Below are positions 1-8,322 of a stretch of DNA of 20,295 nt, in pieces (the first letter of the stretch is position 1; each line of letters starts with the position of its first letter). A program made the position numbers and the translations under genes. The notes below the pieces were generated by a model. It worked only from the letters and a program-made list of their open reading frames with translations. It was not told the origin of the DNA and made no database searches. The stretch is from contig BLSF01000153.1 of NCBI GenBank assembly GCA_012862575.1, positions 1 to 20,295 of the forward strand, given 5' to 3'. The DNA comes from Parietichytrium sp. I65-24A. Taxonomy: Eukaryota > Sar > Bigyra > Thraustochytrida > Thraustochytriidae.

Positions 1-1
1 T

Positions 2-3000
2 GACCTTAGTTACTGCGGTAGTGAAAAATCTAAGACGAGTCAGACGCTTCTAGGTGGTTGGATAAAGAGGATCCCGCTCCTAGCGAAAAGGGTGAAGAAA
101 GAGGAGGAGAACAACAACCTAACCTGCTACAGACCACGTAGTCAGTTCTGGTCAGCGCAGTGTGCTGACAATCCGCGTTATGAGGATCCGCGTGCCGAGG
201 TGAAGAAGTGCGAGCAGCGTGAACCATCTGAACGATTTGAGCCATTTGAGGTCGGGCCTGATGCATCGATCCAAGTCGAGCGCTCCGGCAAGGAGGCTGT
301 TGATTTGACGGGCGAACTGGTGGAAACCTGGACTCACGATGGATGGAAGCGCATCGACAGAATCTTTCGCCATCGGATCGGTGAGTCTGGCACTGACGCA
401 AAGGTTGTGCGCGTGAACACGTTATCCGGCTCGGTCTCTTGCACCACTGACCACTCCCTCTACCGCGCTGACAAAGTCAAAGTCTCGCCAAAGGAGCTGC
501 GCATGTTAGAAACGTCGCTGCTGCACAGTCTTCCGTGTGCGCAAGACTTCAAGAACTCGCACACTGCCCGCAAGAGGTCGGAATGCGGGGCTGTCGGATG
601 GGCCTTCGAAGGCACGATGGTCAAATGCGACCCTGAATTTTCCCAGCTGATGGGCTACTTTGTTGGCACGCACAACGCAAGGCAGTGCGGTCGCGCCCCT
701 GTAATGAACCGCTCCAGCATCCCGTGGTCGATGGAGTCAAGTAGCGCTTGCGAGGCAATCGGTTACGCGAACCTCGTCGCGGAACGATTTCCGATGTTTT
801 CATGGGAAGTCAACCAGCGCGTTTGCATTGGCGCGGAAACCCATTCGAACGCGTTCATCGTTAGCCCTCGGCCGCGGAGTATTCAGGACCAGCGCAGAAT
901 CTGGCGGTTCGCAGACTTTTGGAATGACATCATGACCAGTCGATGGGGACTCGCCGAAGGTGGAGAGGAGCGAGGCTCAACGTCACATCGACGGAGCGTA
1001 CGGCCGGGGTCCGGTCACATGCGACTTCGGCTGCAAGAAGATGGCGAAGCTGAAGCTGAAGATGAAGGTGACGAAGTGAGTGACATTGAGAGCTACTATA
1101 ACGACGATGACCTGGACGATGAGACCAGTCACTCTGGCATCAGCGATATTTCGAATAGCTCCAATGCCAATGACGCTGCCATCATCGGGGACTTGCGCGC
1201 ACTCCAGAAAATGTTCACCAGAGCCGTGCACTCACCCCCCTTCTCCGTGAGTAGTCACATCCTCAACGGAAATGAACACGTTCGGCTCGCGTATCTCCTT
1301 GGTGTGATGGACGCTTGCACACCGCGTGTCAGTCGGAATAGGCACGCGGATGCTACCCTCGTTGATATGAGCGGGATTGTGAAGGTGAAGCTGTACAACG
1401 ACGCAGCTCTCGCAGACTCGGACACGGATACAGAGTCACAGCGTGATGAAAGGCAAGCGGCCTCATTGACCGCTTTGACTGCGGACTTGCTCAGCAACAC
1501 GATGACCAAAGGCATCCACATTCATGTCAAAGGCGAGCAACTCGCATTGGGTATCTGCGCATTGATCAGCTCCCTGGACGGGACAAGGCGATTCGGCTCT
1601 CCTCTGATCAGACAAGTCTGTTCATCGGGTACATGCATGACTCGAAGCTGCAGGTAAGTTTTTATTCGGTTGTGATATGTGTAGTTGCATCGAGTACCGC
1701 TGGACATGGTGAGCAAATTCTTTTTGGCATCATCCTGAAAGGCTTTCCTTCGAGCTATCGCACACTATGAGACTTTGTTCTATAGACGTACCATATGTAA
1801 ACGCACGAACTCTTGAAAGTCGTTTTTGAGAGGCAACGTGGCGTGATAGTCGTTGAGCCTACCGAACCATGACAATCGGGCGTTACCTTTGCCTTCTTTT
1901 TGGTCAAACCGGTAATGTCCCTATGTAAGCTTCGTTCGGATATGACAATTGCTCATGTTTCTTCGATGACCAGATGGTCCTGCTCGTCTGGAACCCATTG
2001 TACTTGGGGTCCGCTGAGCGATTCTCTCATCACGCGCCTTTGGCGCAACTGCCCGGTGGGCCGCTCGTTTCAAAAGGACGAGATGCACTATACATGTGGT
2101 TAGGAAGTGTTTCATTTGCTAACTATTATGTGTTTGAATACACCAGCGGATGCAACGACAACGACGCGTACTTCTGCATCTTCGACTCATTTTACCAGGA
2201 AATGGCGTGCGCGAGGTCGCCCAACAAGGTGTCCAGTGAAATCGAGCGGTTCTTCCAGAATTTTGATGACTCTAACGACGCTCGGGGGTCCAGAGGGTCC
2301 AGGGGGTCCTCCAGAGGATCCAGAGGGTCTCTGGAATCACGTGGTTCTGACAACGAGACATGCCGTTTCCGATCGAGGAGGAGCGCTATTCAAAGTGGCC
2401 GCTTCCTACCTATTCGTGATGTCAAGCTGTGCAAGCACATTGCGTACGAGTTTCGAAGTCTCGCGCCGCGGCTGCCGTCCGTTGTCCGCAGTGTTTCAAG
2501 TCGCGATGTTCCCGGGGACACGTTCGTGTATGACCTTTCCACTGAGAATCATCAGTTCCTCGCAGGAGCAGGGGCGCTCGTGGTCTCGAACACAGACTCC
2601 GTCATGTACAAGGTGTCCAGCATCCGGAGTGTCCAGGATGCGAGTACCTGCGCTCGGAGGATGGAGAGTGGAATCAACAGGAGCCTTTTCAAGCCCCCGA
2701 TGAATCTTGAGTTTGAAAAGGTGATCTCCCCGTTCCTCCTACTTGGCAAAAAGTTCTACTGCGGTGTGCAATACGAAGAGGGTAAATTGGATGACCCTGA
2801 GCTGATTTACAAGGGAATTGCGCTCACGCGGAGGGACAACTGCCGCGTGCTGTGGAGGCTTCAGGGGACGTTCTTGCGCATGGCGTTCGTGGAGAAGAAC
2901 CTCGATGGCGCGGTCAACTTCGTGCGGGACCAAGTCCAGTCGCTGCTGGAGTCCAAGTTCTCCTACGATGACTTCACGGTCACGAAGAAACTTGCCAAGG

Positions 3001-3386
3001 CCGCGTACGATGCTGACACCAACTCGTCAGTACATGTTGAAGTGGCTCGGAAGATGTTCAAGCGCTCACCGCTCGACGCGCCAGTTGCCGGAGATCGGGT
3101 CAAGTTCGTCGTCCTCAGAGGTAGTGGCAAGATCAGCGATAGGGCGGAAGATGTTGCATATGCACGGGCCAGCAAGCTTGCCGTCGACGAACTGTACTAT
3201 CTTAAAACATACATGAAGCAACCCATGCAAGCAATCCTGGAAGCGATGATCGGCGCGGCACAAACAACGGACATCTTCAATGAACAAAAGTATAGCAGAG
3301 TCACTGTGGTCCATGCAAACAAAGGCAATCTGCTTGGCTTCTTTGGGAAGACTGAACTGACCTCCAAACGGCGCAAGATGGGTTAA
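2..3386 (+). CDS. polB: DNA polymerase family B, C-terminal part, with intein and introner (partial)
   Basis: Replicative family B DNA polymerase. Exons are 2-1653 and 2147-3386. The 5' exon ends in phase 2 (AG) and the 3' exon supplies the third base, so the frame is restored exactly. From 2592 the product is polymerase: TDS of the catalytic YGDTDS motif C, then an FEKVISPFLLLGKKFY segment, a KGIALTRRDN motif typical of eukaryotic/viral delta-like enzymes, and thumb motifs (HVEVARKM, GDRVKFVV, ELYYLKTYMKQP). Everything between the window start and 2591 is intein or unresolved sequence. The N-terminal exonuclease and palm lie upstream of the window. The frame is open from base 2 and no start is visible. 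No C-terminal Cys zinc clusters are seen; the protein ends in a basic SKRRKMG tail at a TAA. Polymerase identity is very secure; the layout of the first 250 bases is not. Confidence 0.93.
1654..2146 (+). mobile_element. Introner copy 1: 493-bp spliceosomal intron inside the PolB intein
   Basis: Begins GTAAGT directly after an exon ending CTGCAG and ends ACACCAG. Removing exactly 1654-2146 joins a phase-2 exon to the frame that continues into the intein C-terminus and polymerase. The whole interval, and nothing outside it apart from the flanking CAG, is repeated at 10821-11304. Differences from that copy: C versus T at about 1760, G versus A at about 2106, and a 9-nt extra segment near 1860. 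An internal short hairpin, GCGCC-TTT-GGCGC, lies at 2034-2046. The 3-base CAG just before the element matches its last three bases, compatible with a target-site duplication or simply with splice consensus. No credible protein or ribozyme core is seen inside. Confidence 0.93.
2281..2345 (+). repeat. Arg-Gly-Ser coding repeat
   Basis: Imperfect repeats of a GGGTCCAGA-like unit encode an Arg-Gly-Ser tract in the intein, between the endonuclease region and the C-terminal splicing block. Probably a slippage-expanded disordered linker. Confidence 0.75.
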
Positions 3387-3439
3387 CCGAGACAGGCAAG
3401 AAGAGCGGTCGAGTGTACTTTCCATTTTCCATGCGTGTG

Positions 3440-3457
3440 TTCTATATTATATTATTT
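3440..3457 (+). promoter_or_regulatory. TATA-like promoter element
   Basis: TCTATATTATATTATTTT lies about 100 bases upstream of the membrane-protein ATG at 3559, in the short spacer after the polymerase stop. A T-rich run (3485-3499) follows it. The assignment rests on composition and position only. Confidence 0.4.
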
Positions 3458-3558
3458 TGTTTTGTTTTATTGCGCAGCGACCCTCTTTTTTTTTTTTTCC
3501 ACTCAAGTTCTTCCGATTGCATCTTCACATCATCTCCACGTCCTGGAGGGGTCTGCAT

Positions 3559-4830
3559 ATGATGGCAAGCGAGCATGCAAGCGTCTCGTTTAGTGTCCGC
3601 GTATTTTTTGCGCTTGCGTTCTCTGCGCTGACCACGGCTGTGGTTTCGACACTCATCTCGGCGCTTCGGGTCCAGATCGACGATGGTAGATATAAAATGC
3701 GAAGAACCGAAGTCTCAATTATCTTTTCGACTTTGGTTGCATCGCTGATCTTGGGTCTTTGCGGACCGGTGGTGTTCTCGCACGGTGTGAGGATGATCAA
3801 AACGGCTGGGCGCACTGTGTACAGACCATGGACGGGGAGACCTGGTCTGTATCTCATGGTTTGGGGCTTTTACATCGTTTCACAAATCTGGTCCTTTGTA
3901 AATGTGGAGGCCGGGCACTCCCTACCTGCACTTTTAATGATCCTGTTCGTCTACGCTCATTCACGTCAAAGCGAGGGCACGCGCTCTCGTGTGGCGGTGG
4001 AATCTGTATTCGACTTTTTTGTTGTGCCAGTGCTTGGGTATCTCGCTGCGTCAAGCCAGATTGCGTCAAGCGAGATGTTTGACGAGCTGATGGATGAAAT
4101 ACTCCCGGGGTTGCTTGGTATCGATGACCCGTCCGGTATCTACAGCGAAGAAGAGCGCTTGGTGCCGCGCCGAAGCGTGTTCACCGATAACGCATGGGAG
4201 AGTGTCGTTGGGATGTGGGCGCTTATGTCGTCACTGGCAATGAATTACCTCTTCGTCACAACATCGCCGGGAATGTGCGAAGAAGGCGCGGGCGTTGGCA
4301 CGGGGCTGATGACTCCTACCGCCGGAGGCGGGTTCGAGGCCGTCCCGCCTTGCGTGTCGATGAAAATGGCTCTTCCAGGTCCTCGATCTTCTGGCCGGCT
4401 TGCGTTGAACGTTGACTCTCCGATGAGTAGTATTCCGACCCCGGTGGCCTTCATGTTGAACACGGACATTGCCCTCATCACGGCGGCTGCGATTTTATCC
4501 AAGCATTACGGGGGTTTGAGCATCATGGAGGTTTCGTCGGTCCTAGCTTGTTTTGTCACATACTTTGTCTCTCAAGTGTGCCCGCTTGTGAATTCTCCAA
4601 TGACGAGCTTTTTCCCATTCGCGACATCGTTTACATCTAGCTACTTTGCGGTAATCGCTTCTGCGACATTCAGTGCGCTGATGAGTGCAGTGTTCAGTGA
4701 TGGCCACGGCGACGGCGAGATGCTCACTGAGGCAATTGCGCTTGGATGCCCGACAGTGTTTGCGTGTAGCTATCTTGCACATTCTGCTTCATTCGTGTAT
4801 CCGCAATACAAGGATTCGGTTGTTTCATAG
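3559..4830 (+). CDS. Polytopic membrane protein, unknown function
   Basis: 423-residue protein starting at the paired ATGs 3559/3562. A longer in-frame start at 3457 would only add a Phe-rich translated leader. About nine or ten hydrophobic spans are visible, including VFFALAFSALTTAVVSTLI, VSIIFSTLVASLILGL, LYLMVWGFYIVSQIW, VESVFDFFVVPVLGYL, MWALMSSLAMNYLF, DIALITAAAIL, SSVLACFVTYFVSQV and SFFPFATSFTSSYFAVIA. A Gly/Pro-rich hydrophilic loop separates the N- and C-terminal membrane halves (about 4270-4440). I do not recognise a family and see no rhodopsin-type retinal Lys motif. It ends 24 bases before the stop of the opposite-strand gene, an extremely tight convergent arrangement. No introns are needed. 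Confidence 0.85.
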   Translation: MMASEHASVSFSVRVFFALAFSALTTAVVSTLISALRVQIDDGRYKMRRTEVSIIFSTLVASLILGLCGPVVFSHGVRMIKTAGRTVYRPWTGRPGLYLMVWGFYIVSQIWSFVNVEAGHSLPALLMILFVYAHSRQSEGTRSRVAVESVFDFFVVPVLGYLAASSQIASSEMFDELMDEILPGLLGIDDPSGIYSEEERLVPRRSVFTDNAWESVVGMWALMSSLAMNYLFVTTSPGMCEEGAGVGTGLMTPTAGGGFEAVPPCVSMKMALPGPRSSGRLALNVDSPMSSIPTPVAFMLNTDIALITAAAILSKHYGGLSIMEVSSVLACFVTYFVSQVCPLVNSPMTSFFPFATSFTSSYFAVIASATFSALMSAVFSDGHGDGEMLTEAIALGCPTVFACSYLAHSASFVYPQYKDSVVS

Positions 4831-4854
4831 ACATAGTTACAATTATTTCTTTGT

Positions 4855-5595
4855 TTATCTAACTAAGATTCGTTCGAACTGATTTCTTATGCGGTTGTTC
4901 AACGATGGAAAAGATGATCGCGAGAAGTACAACGGGTCTTCGAGAACCGCCGCCGCCTCCTGAAATGATTTTGTCATGCATAGAAACAAGGGATCTTCCC
5001 AATCAATCTGATTCGAAGCGGAAAAGTTGTCTCCAATGGGTAGGACGGCTCCGCCGGAGCTTATTTGGATCATTTTTTGCAAGTTCTCACGAAATTCATA
5101 GCTATGTACGCTCGCGTTTGAATTGAGCAATTCGTGGAAATGAACGGGGCAGACCAGAACGCTAACTTGTCCTCTCGGAAGCGGTATTCTAGGAGTGTGT
5201 GGACATTGGCACGCTCCATGCGCCTCGAACATCATCATCACGGGATGTTCGGATTCGATTACAGCAACTCTTGCCACCGTGTGGCAAATGACTTCTTGTA
5301 ATACGTAGTATTCGCCAAGATGCGACGGGCCAATCTGCTGGGCTGAATCTTCTGGCATGTCTATCGTTGGCACCTGCAAATATTCATCGGATGCGCCCGA
5401 GTCAGAGTCACCGCAGTCAAATGAAAAGCACTCCAAGTCGCCTGGTTGATGGAGTGGATCGCTTGATGAGTTCTCGACCATCTTGGCGATGATGGCTTCC
5501 ATGTCCATATCCATATCCATGTCCATGTCTATGTCTATGTCTATGTCCATGCCCATGTCCATGTCCATGTCCAGTCCGAGGTCAGTTGTCTCCAT
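4855..5595 (-). CDS. Hypothetical protein with Met-Asp N-terminal tract
   Basis: 246 residues from the ATG at 5595. The N-terminus is an almost pure alternation of Asp with Met or Ile (residues about 7-32), encoded by a hexamer repeat, and is followed by an acidic Ser/Asp-rich stretch. The rest (about residues 85-246) looks like a folded domain. CQCPHTPR and VCPVHFHE, about 20 residues apart, could form a small metal site, but the spacing matches no zinc finger I can name. No membrane span or signal peptide. Translation may begin at a later Met in the tract. The gene is convergent with the membrane-protein gene. Function unknown. Confidence 0.7.
   Translation of the reverse strand: METTDLGLDMDMDMGMDIDIDIDMDMDMDMDMEAIIAKMVENSSSDPLHQPGDLECFSFDCGDSDSGASDEYLQVPTIDMPEDSAQQIGPSHLGEYYVLQEVICHTVARVAVIESEHPVMMMFEAHGACQCPHTPRIPLPRGQVSVLVCPVHFHELLNSNASVHSYEFRENLQKMIQISSGGAVLPIGDNFSASNQIDWEDPLFLCMTKSFQEAAAVLEDPLYFSRSSFPSLNNRIRNQFERILVR
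5495..5578. repeat. ATGTCC/ATGTCT hexamer microsatellite
   Basis: About 13 imperfect hexamers (ATGTCC, ATATCC, ATGTCT, ATGCCC). On the minus strand they encode the Met/Ile-Asp alternation at the start of the 246-residue protein. Confidence 0.9.
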
Positions 5596-6597
5596 TGTGT
5601 CAATCTCCAGTTCTGGTGTCGAGTTATGTGTCTGCCGCCTGCCAGAGTTCCGTCTCGTCGGAAAGCGAAAAACAGATCGTGAGAGACTGTGAGAGACAAT
5701 ACAGTAGGTTCAGTTTGGTTCGATTCGTGTTGTACCGTACTTGCCTTGGACGGACCCTGTTGCACATTTTGAGTGAGGAAGGAAAGAAAAGGAAGAGTAT
5801 CTAGTTTAGAAATGGCGTGCACTTCAAAAAGCATGTGGTGTTGAGGTGTACCTGCATTAGCGCGTGTGATATGTGCGGTGGTCACAAATGCCCTTTTTGC
5901 ATGCAAGTGGTCGAAATGAAACATCAGCACTACCATAAAATGAACTGAAGCAGAAGAGATGACACAATATGTTTACGAGTTTATAATGGGGAAGGGTAGT
6001 GCCGTGATCGAAGAAAAATATGTTCATGAACCAGTTGACAAACAATCGGTTTCGCCGGAGATGCATGTTTGCATTCCATGTTTGCATGGTACCCGGCCTA
6101 GCCTAACTAGTAGCAATGGTTGACAGTACGTACCCTGCCAAGCTCGATCTTGTGAAAAGATCCAGAGGAAGGAAGCCACCCACTTCCATGCAACTGTTCA
6201 ATTGAAGGTGATGTATTTGAGTTTTTTTGCACCATAGAATAGTGAGTGCTTCCTCAAGACGAGCTCAAACTATGACATCAAGAACGAGAAATATGGGCAA
6301 TCAAGTTGTCGCCCACATGGTGTGCATTTCGTGAAGACAAGTTGGTTTCGAATGTTATCGTATGGCTATGCGTTTACTAAAGGAGGTGCGAATTTGGAAA
6401 ACACAGACTGTTAGCGTGCTTTTAGATAACGTTATGATGCATCACTGCCAGGTCACAAATGCGCGGGCTCAAGTGTGTGTGACGAATGGCACCATCCGTT
6501 CGCACTCCGTAAGGTTTCGATTGACAGTTCAAGCAAAACTTTTCATTGTTATGGAAACGTTATGAAAAATCGTATTGTACGGACCCCCGTCAGGATT

Positions 6598-6740
6598 CAG
6601 TTTCGCCCATAACTTTGTGCTCAATCTTGTGCAATGTAGATGATTCGCAAGTGTCCACTGGTTTTCACAGTGTCAATTCCTCCAATCTTGTGCAATTCTC
6701 GTGCAATGAACACCGAACAGTTCAAATTGCGGTGCAAAGA
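6598..6740 (+). repeat. Diverged direct repeat, copy A
   Basis: Begins CAGTTTCGCCCATAACTT and contains CTCGTGCAATGAACACCG, then ATTGCGGTGCAAAG. It is collinear with copy B, which starts 267 bases downstream. Confidence 0.7.
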
Positions 6741-6864
6741 AACGCTGTGTCAAAATGAACACAATTATTAAACGTGTGAAATGAGACACAAATTGGAACG
6801 CAAAGCGCCGTGCACTAGTGTTCACGTGTATACAAGTATTAGAGCGAATACTCCCCATCCGAGT

Positions 6865-7020
6865 CAGTTTCGCCCACAACTTGGTGCTCCTCAATTTTCG
6901 TGCAATTAAATGGGTTGCGAGTATCAGTCTGTTTCACTGTGCGTCTAATTCGCTGTGCAACTCTCGTGCAATGAACAGCGAACAGTTCTTCATGAATTGT
7001 TTAAAAATTGCGGCAAAATG
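6865..7020 (+). repeat. Diverged direct repeat, copy B
   Basis: Begins CAGTTTCGCCCACAACTT and contains CTCGTGCAATGAACAGCG, then ATTGCGGCAAAATG. It has the same order of blocks as copy A, with substitutions and small indels, so it is an old local duplication. Confidence 0.7.
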
Positions 7021-7039
7021 TGAAGAGTGTGCCACAGCA

Positions 7040-7108
7040 TACCGTCGCATACCACGCATATTACCGCGTATTACCGCGTATTACCACGTACTATCGCGTA
7101 CTATCGTA
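7040..7108 (+). repeat. 10-bp tandem repeat just upstream of a gene
   Basis: Units of the form ACCGCGTATT / ACCACGTACT / ATCGCGTACT repeat about six times, ending four bases before the ATG at 7112. A period close to one helical turn would place equivalent bases on one DNA face. This may be a protein-binding array or chance slippage. Confidence 0.6.
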
Positions 7109-7111
7109 GAC

Positions 7112-8281
7112 ATGCGGTTGGTTGTTTCGTGTGATGACAGAAGACCGGCAGACCTTCAAAGTGGAAAGAGAAAAGCAATAGAAGAAGTGATGGAAATTTT
7201 CGATCTGGGCTTCGAGCACAGGCTCGATGAGCTTGACGAACTGCTAAGTTCAATGGACGAGGAAAACGATAAGAAGCCCTTGCTGGATCATCTGGCGGCA
7301 ACATGTGGATCAACATGCAAAACACAAGAACAGGCGGTAAACGAAAACTTAGAAAAGAAATATGGACCTCATGTGAACTATGATTTAAACGAGGTACGAA
7401 TGATGCATAACCAAGTAGTTGCTGTCCGAAGAAGTAGACGGATGTATTTGGAATCGCCAATCAAAAGAATCAGAACCAGCACTCACAACTCGCTAGAATC
7501 TGAAGCTTGGACTACGTTAAGTAGCAGTGGTCATGTGAGCTTTACGTTCCTTACTAAAGAAAGACTAGCTTCGATTCACCAAGCCTTTGCAAGTGACCCG
7601 CAAGGGACCATGGTTGCACGCAATGCACGTGAGATCGCTTTGTCGGTCTTCACACTCGCAATTTTACCATTCTTCTCGGGTTCTGGGGGCCACATTCAAA
7701 GCGCCACGTTGGGGAAAGCGGACTTTGTAACGATCGACAGTGACATGCCCGGACTATGGCACTGTGAAAAGCCCTTAACTCTCAATTCCGAGATCCACCG
7801 CTCTCATGTCAACTACGAGTTCATCATCAACACATCCAACTTCCCGATAGTGGCAACGTTCGCGGACTCGTTTCAGACGAAATGGACTCTGGAAAACGAA
7901 TGCAAGGACTGGGCATCCGTTCGACGCGCACTTGCCAAGGGAGTGATTAGGCGCTCGTCAATGATCTCGAACTTCACCGATGCCTTTTCTGCAAAGAACG
8001 AAATTGATCGGGCAAAGCCATCTTACTTCCACCCTGGGAGTGTCACATGCGCATCGGCAAAAGAGGCATATGAGCTTGACCGTGTCGGTAATTCTATCTA
8101 TGTCTTTCCCGGAAGCTGCGCTCTCTGGATGTCGGACCAGATGAGACTGCCTTTCGTTATCGCGCCTCAACTGATCTATGGTGTGGAGCGAAGAGCTGTC
8201 TTCGCACAAGAGAAACACAAATTTGCAATCATAACCGGGACCGTCCAAGCCGCTCGTCTACCTATGCGTCCGGTGATATAA
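7112..8281 (+). CDS. Hypothetical protein, unknown function
   Basis: 389 residues with ATG 7112 chosen. The frame stays open back to 6818, but that extension covers repeat copy B and the 10-bp repeats, and its peptide is unlikely to be real. The N-terminal 100 residues are charged and helical-looking, with a basic patch, RRSRRMYLESPIKRIR, at about residues 109-124. From about residue 140 onward a compact, probably beta-rich domain follows, with SGHVSFTFLTKERL, HVNYEFIINTSNFPIVATF and NSIYVFPGSCALWM. No signal peptide or membrane span. A structural or virion role is possible, but I recognise no motif. The gene ends 41 bases before the stop of the convergent resolvase gene. Confidence 0.82.
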   Translation: MRLVVSCDDRRPADLQSGKRKAIEEVMEIFDLGFEHRLDELDELLSSMDEENDKKPLLDHLAATCGSTCKTQEQAVNENLEKKYGPHVNYDLNEVRMMHNQVVAVRRSRRMYLESPIKRIRTSTHNSLESEAWTTLSSSGHVSFTFLTKERLASIHQAFASDPQGTMVARNAREIALSVFTLAILPFFSGSGGHIQSATLGKADFVTIDSDMPGLWHCEKPLTLNSEIHRSHVNYEFIINTSNFPIVATFADSFQTKWTLENECKDWASVRRALAKGVIRRSSMISNFTDAFSAKNEIDRAKPSYFHPGSVTCASAKEAYELDRVGNSIYVFPGSCALWMSDQMRLPFVIAPQLIYGVERRAVFAQEKHKFAIITGTVQAARLPMRPVI

Positions 8282-8322
8282 GATAGTTAAATCAAACAGG
8301 AGCGTAGAATCAAACGAGAATG

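Larger units (their letters stand above)
251..2591 (+). mobile_element. Intein in PolB motif C (D/TDS site) with decayed LAGLIDADG endonuclease
   Basis: Protein-splicing element inserted between D and T of YGDTDS, the known pol-c insertion site. Block A-like sequence VGPDASIQVERSGKE lies near 251-295. Block B is SGSVSCTTDHSLYR near 427-465 with the TxxH motif. An endonuclease region follows, with LMGYFVGTHN (about 647) and LLGVMDACT (about 1297). A block H-like segment, KGEQLALGICALISSL, lies near 1530. Block F is FVYDLSTENHQFLAGAG and ends VVSN at 2591, before the +1 extein Thr. The usual penultimate His is Ser. An acidic insert and an Arg-Gly-Ser repeat pad the endonuclease part. The N-terminal Cys/Ser nucleophile was not found with confidence, so the 5' boundary is approximate. 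An introner (1654-2146) interrupts the intein coding sequence. Confidence 0.85.
5596..7111. other. Gene-poor region upstream of the 7112 gene
   Basis: About 1.5 kb with only short ORFs in scattered frames and no coding-like composition. It holds a diverged duplication (6598 and 6865 copies) and a 10-bp tandem repeat (7040-7108). No RNA gene is recognised. It could contain 5' untranslated exons or regulatory DNA for the flanking divergent genes. Confidence 0.5.

Noticed and set aside
1900-2115. Short ORFs on both strands, duplicated exactly at 11058-11273
   Set aside because: They are identical because they lie within the introner copies. They are short, overlap each other on opposite strands, and the plus-strand pair sits inside a spliced-out interval.
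1974-2146. Coding start of the polymerase C-terminal part at the ATG 1974
   Set aside because: This stretch is intron 3' sequence shared with copy 2. The real frame enters at 2147 from the upstream exon.
1654-2146. Group I or group II self-splicing intron
   Set aside because: Boundaries are GTAAGT...CAG, there is no visible group I or II core and no maturase, and there are many smaller GT-AG introns of the same style in the window.
5541-5936. 131-residue minus-strand ORF
   Set aside because: It overlaps the 246-residue gene in another frame and ends in a Trp-Thr run generated by the hexamer repeat.
6362-6758. Two short plus-strand ORFs
   Set aside because: Under 71 codons, no protein-like pattern, and the second covers the repeat copy A.
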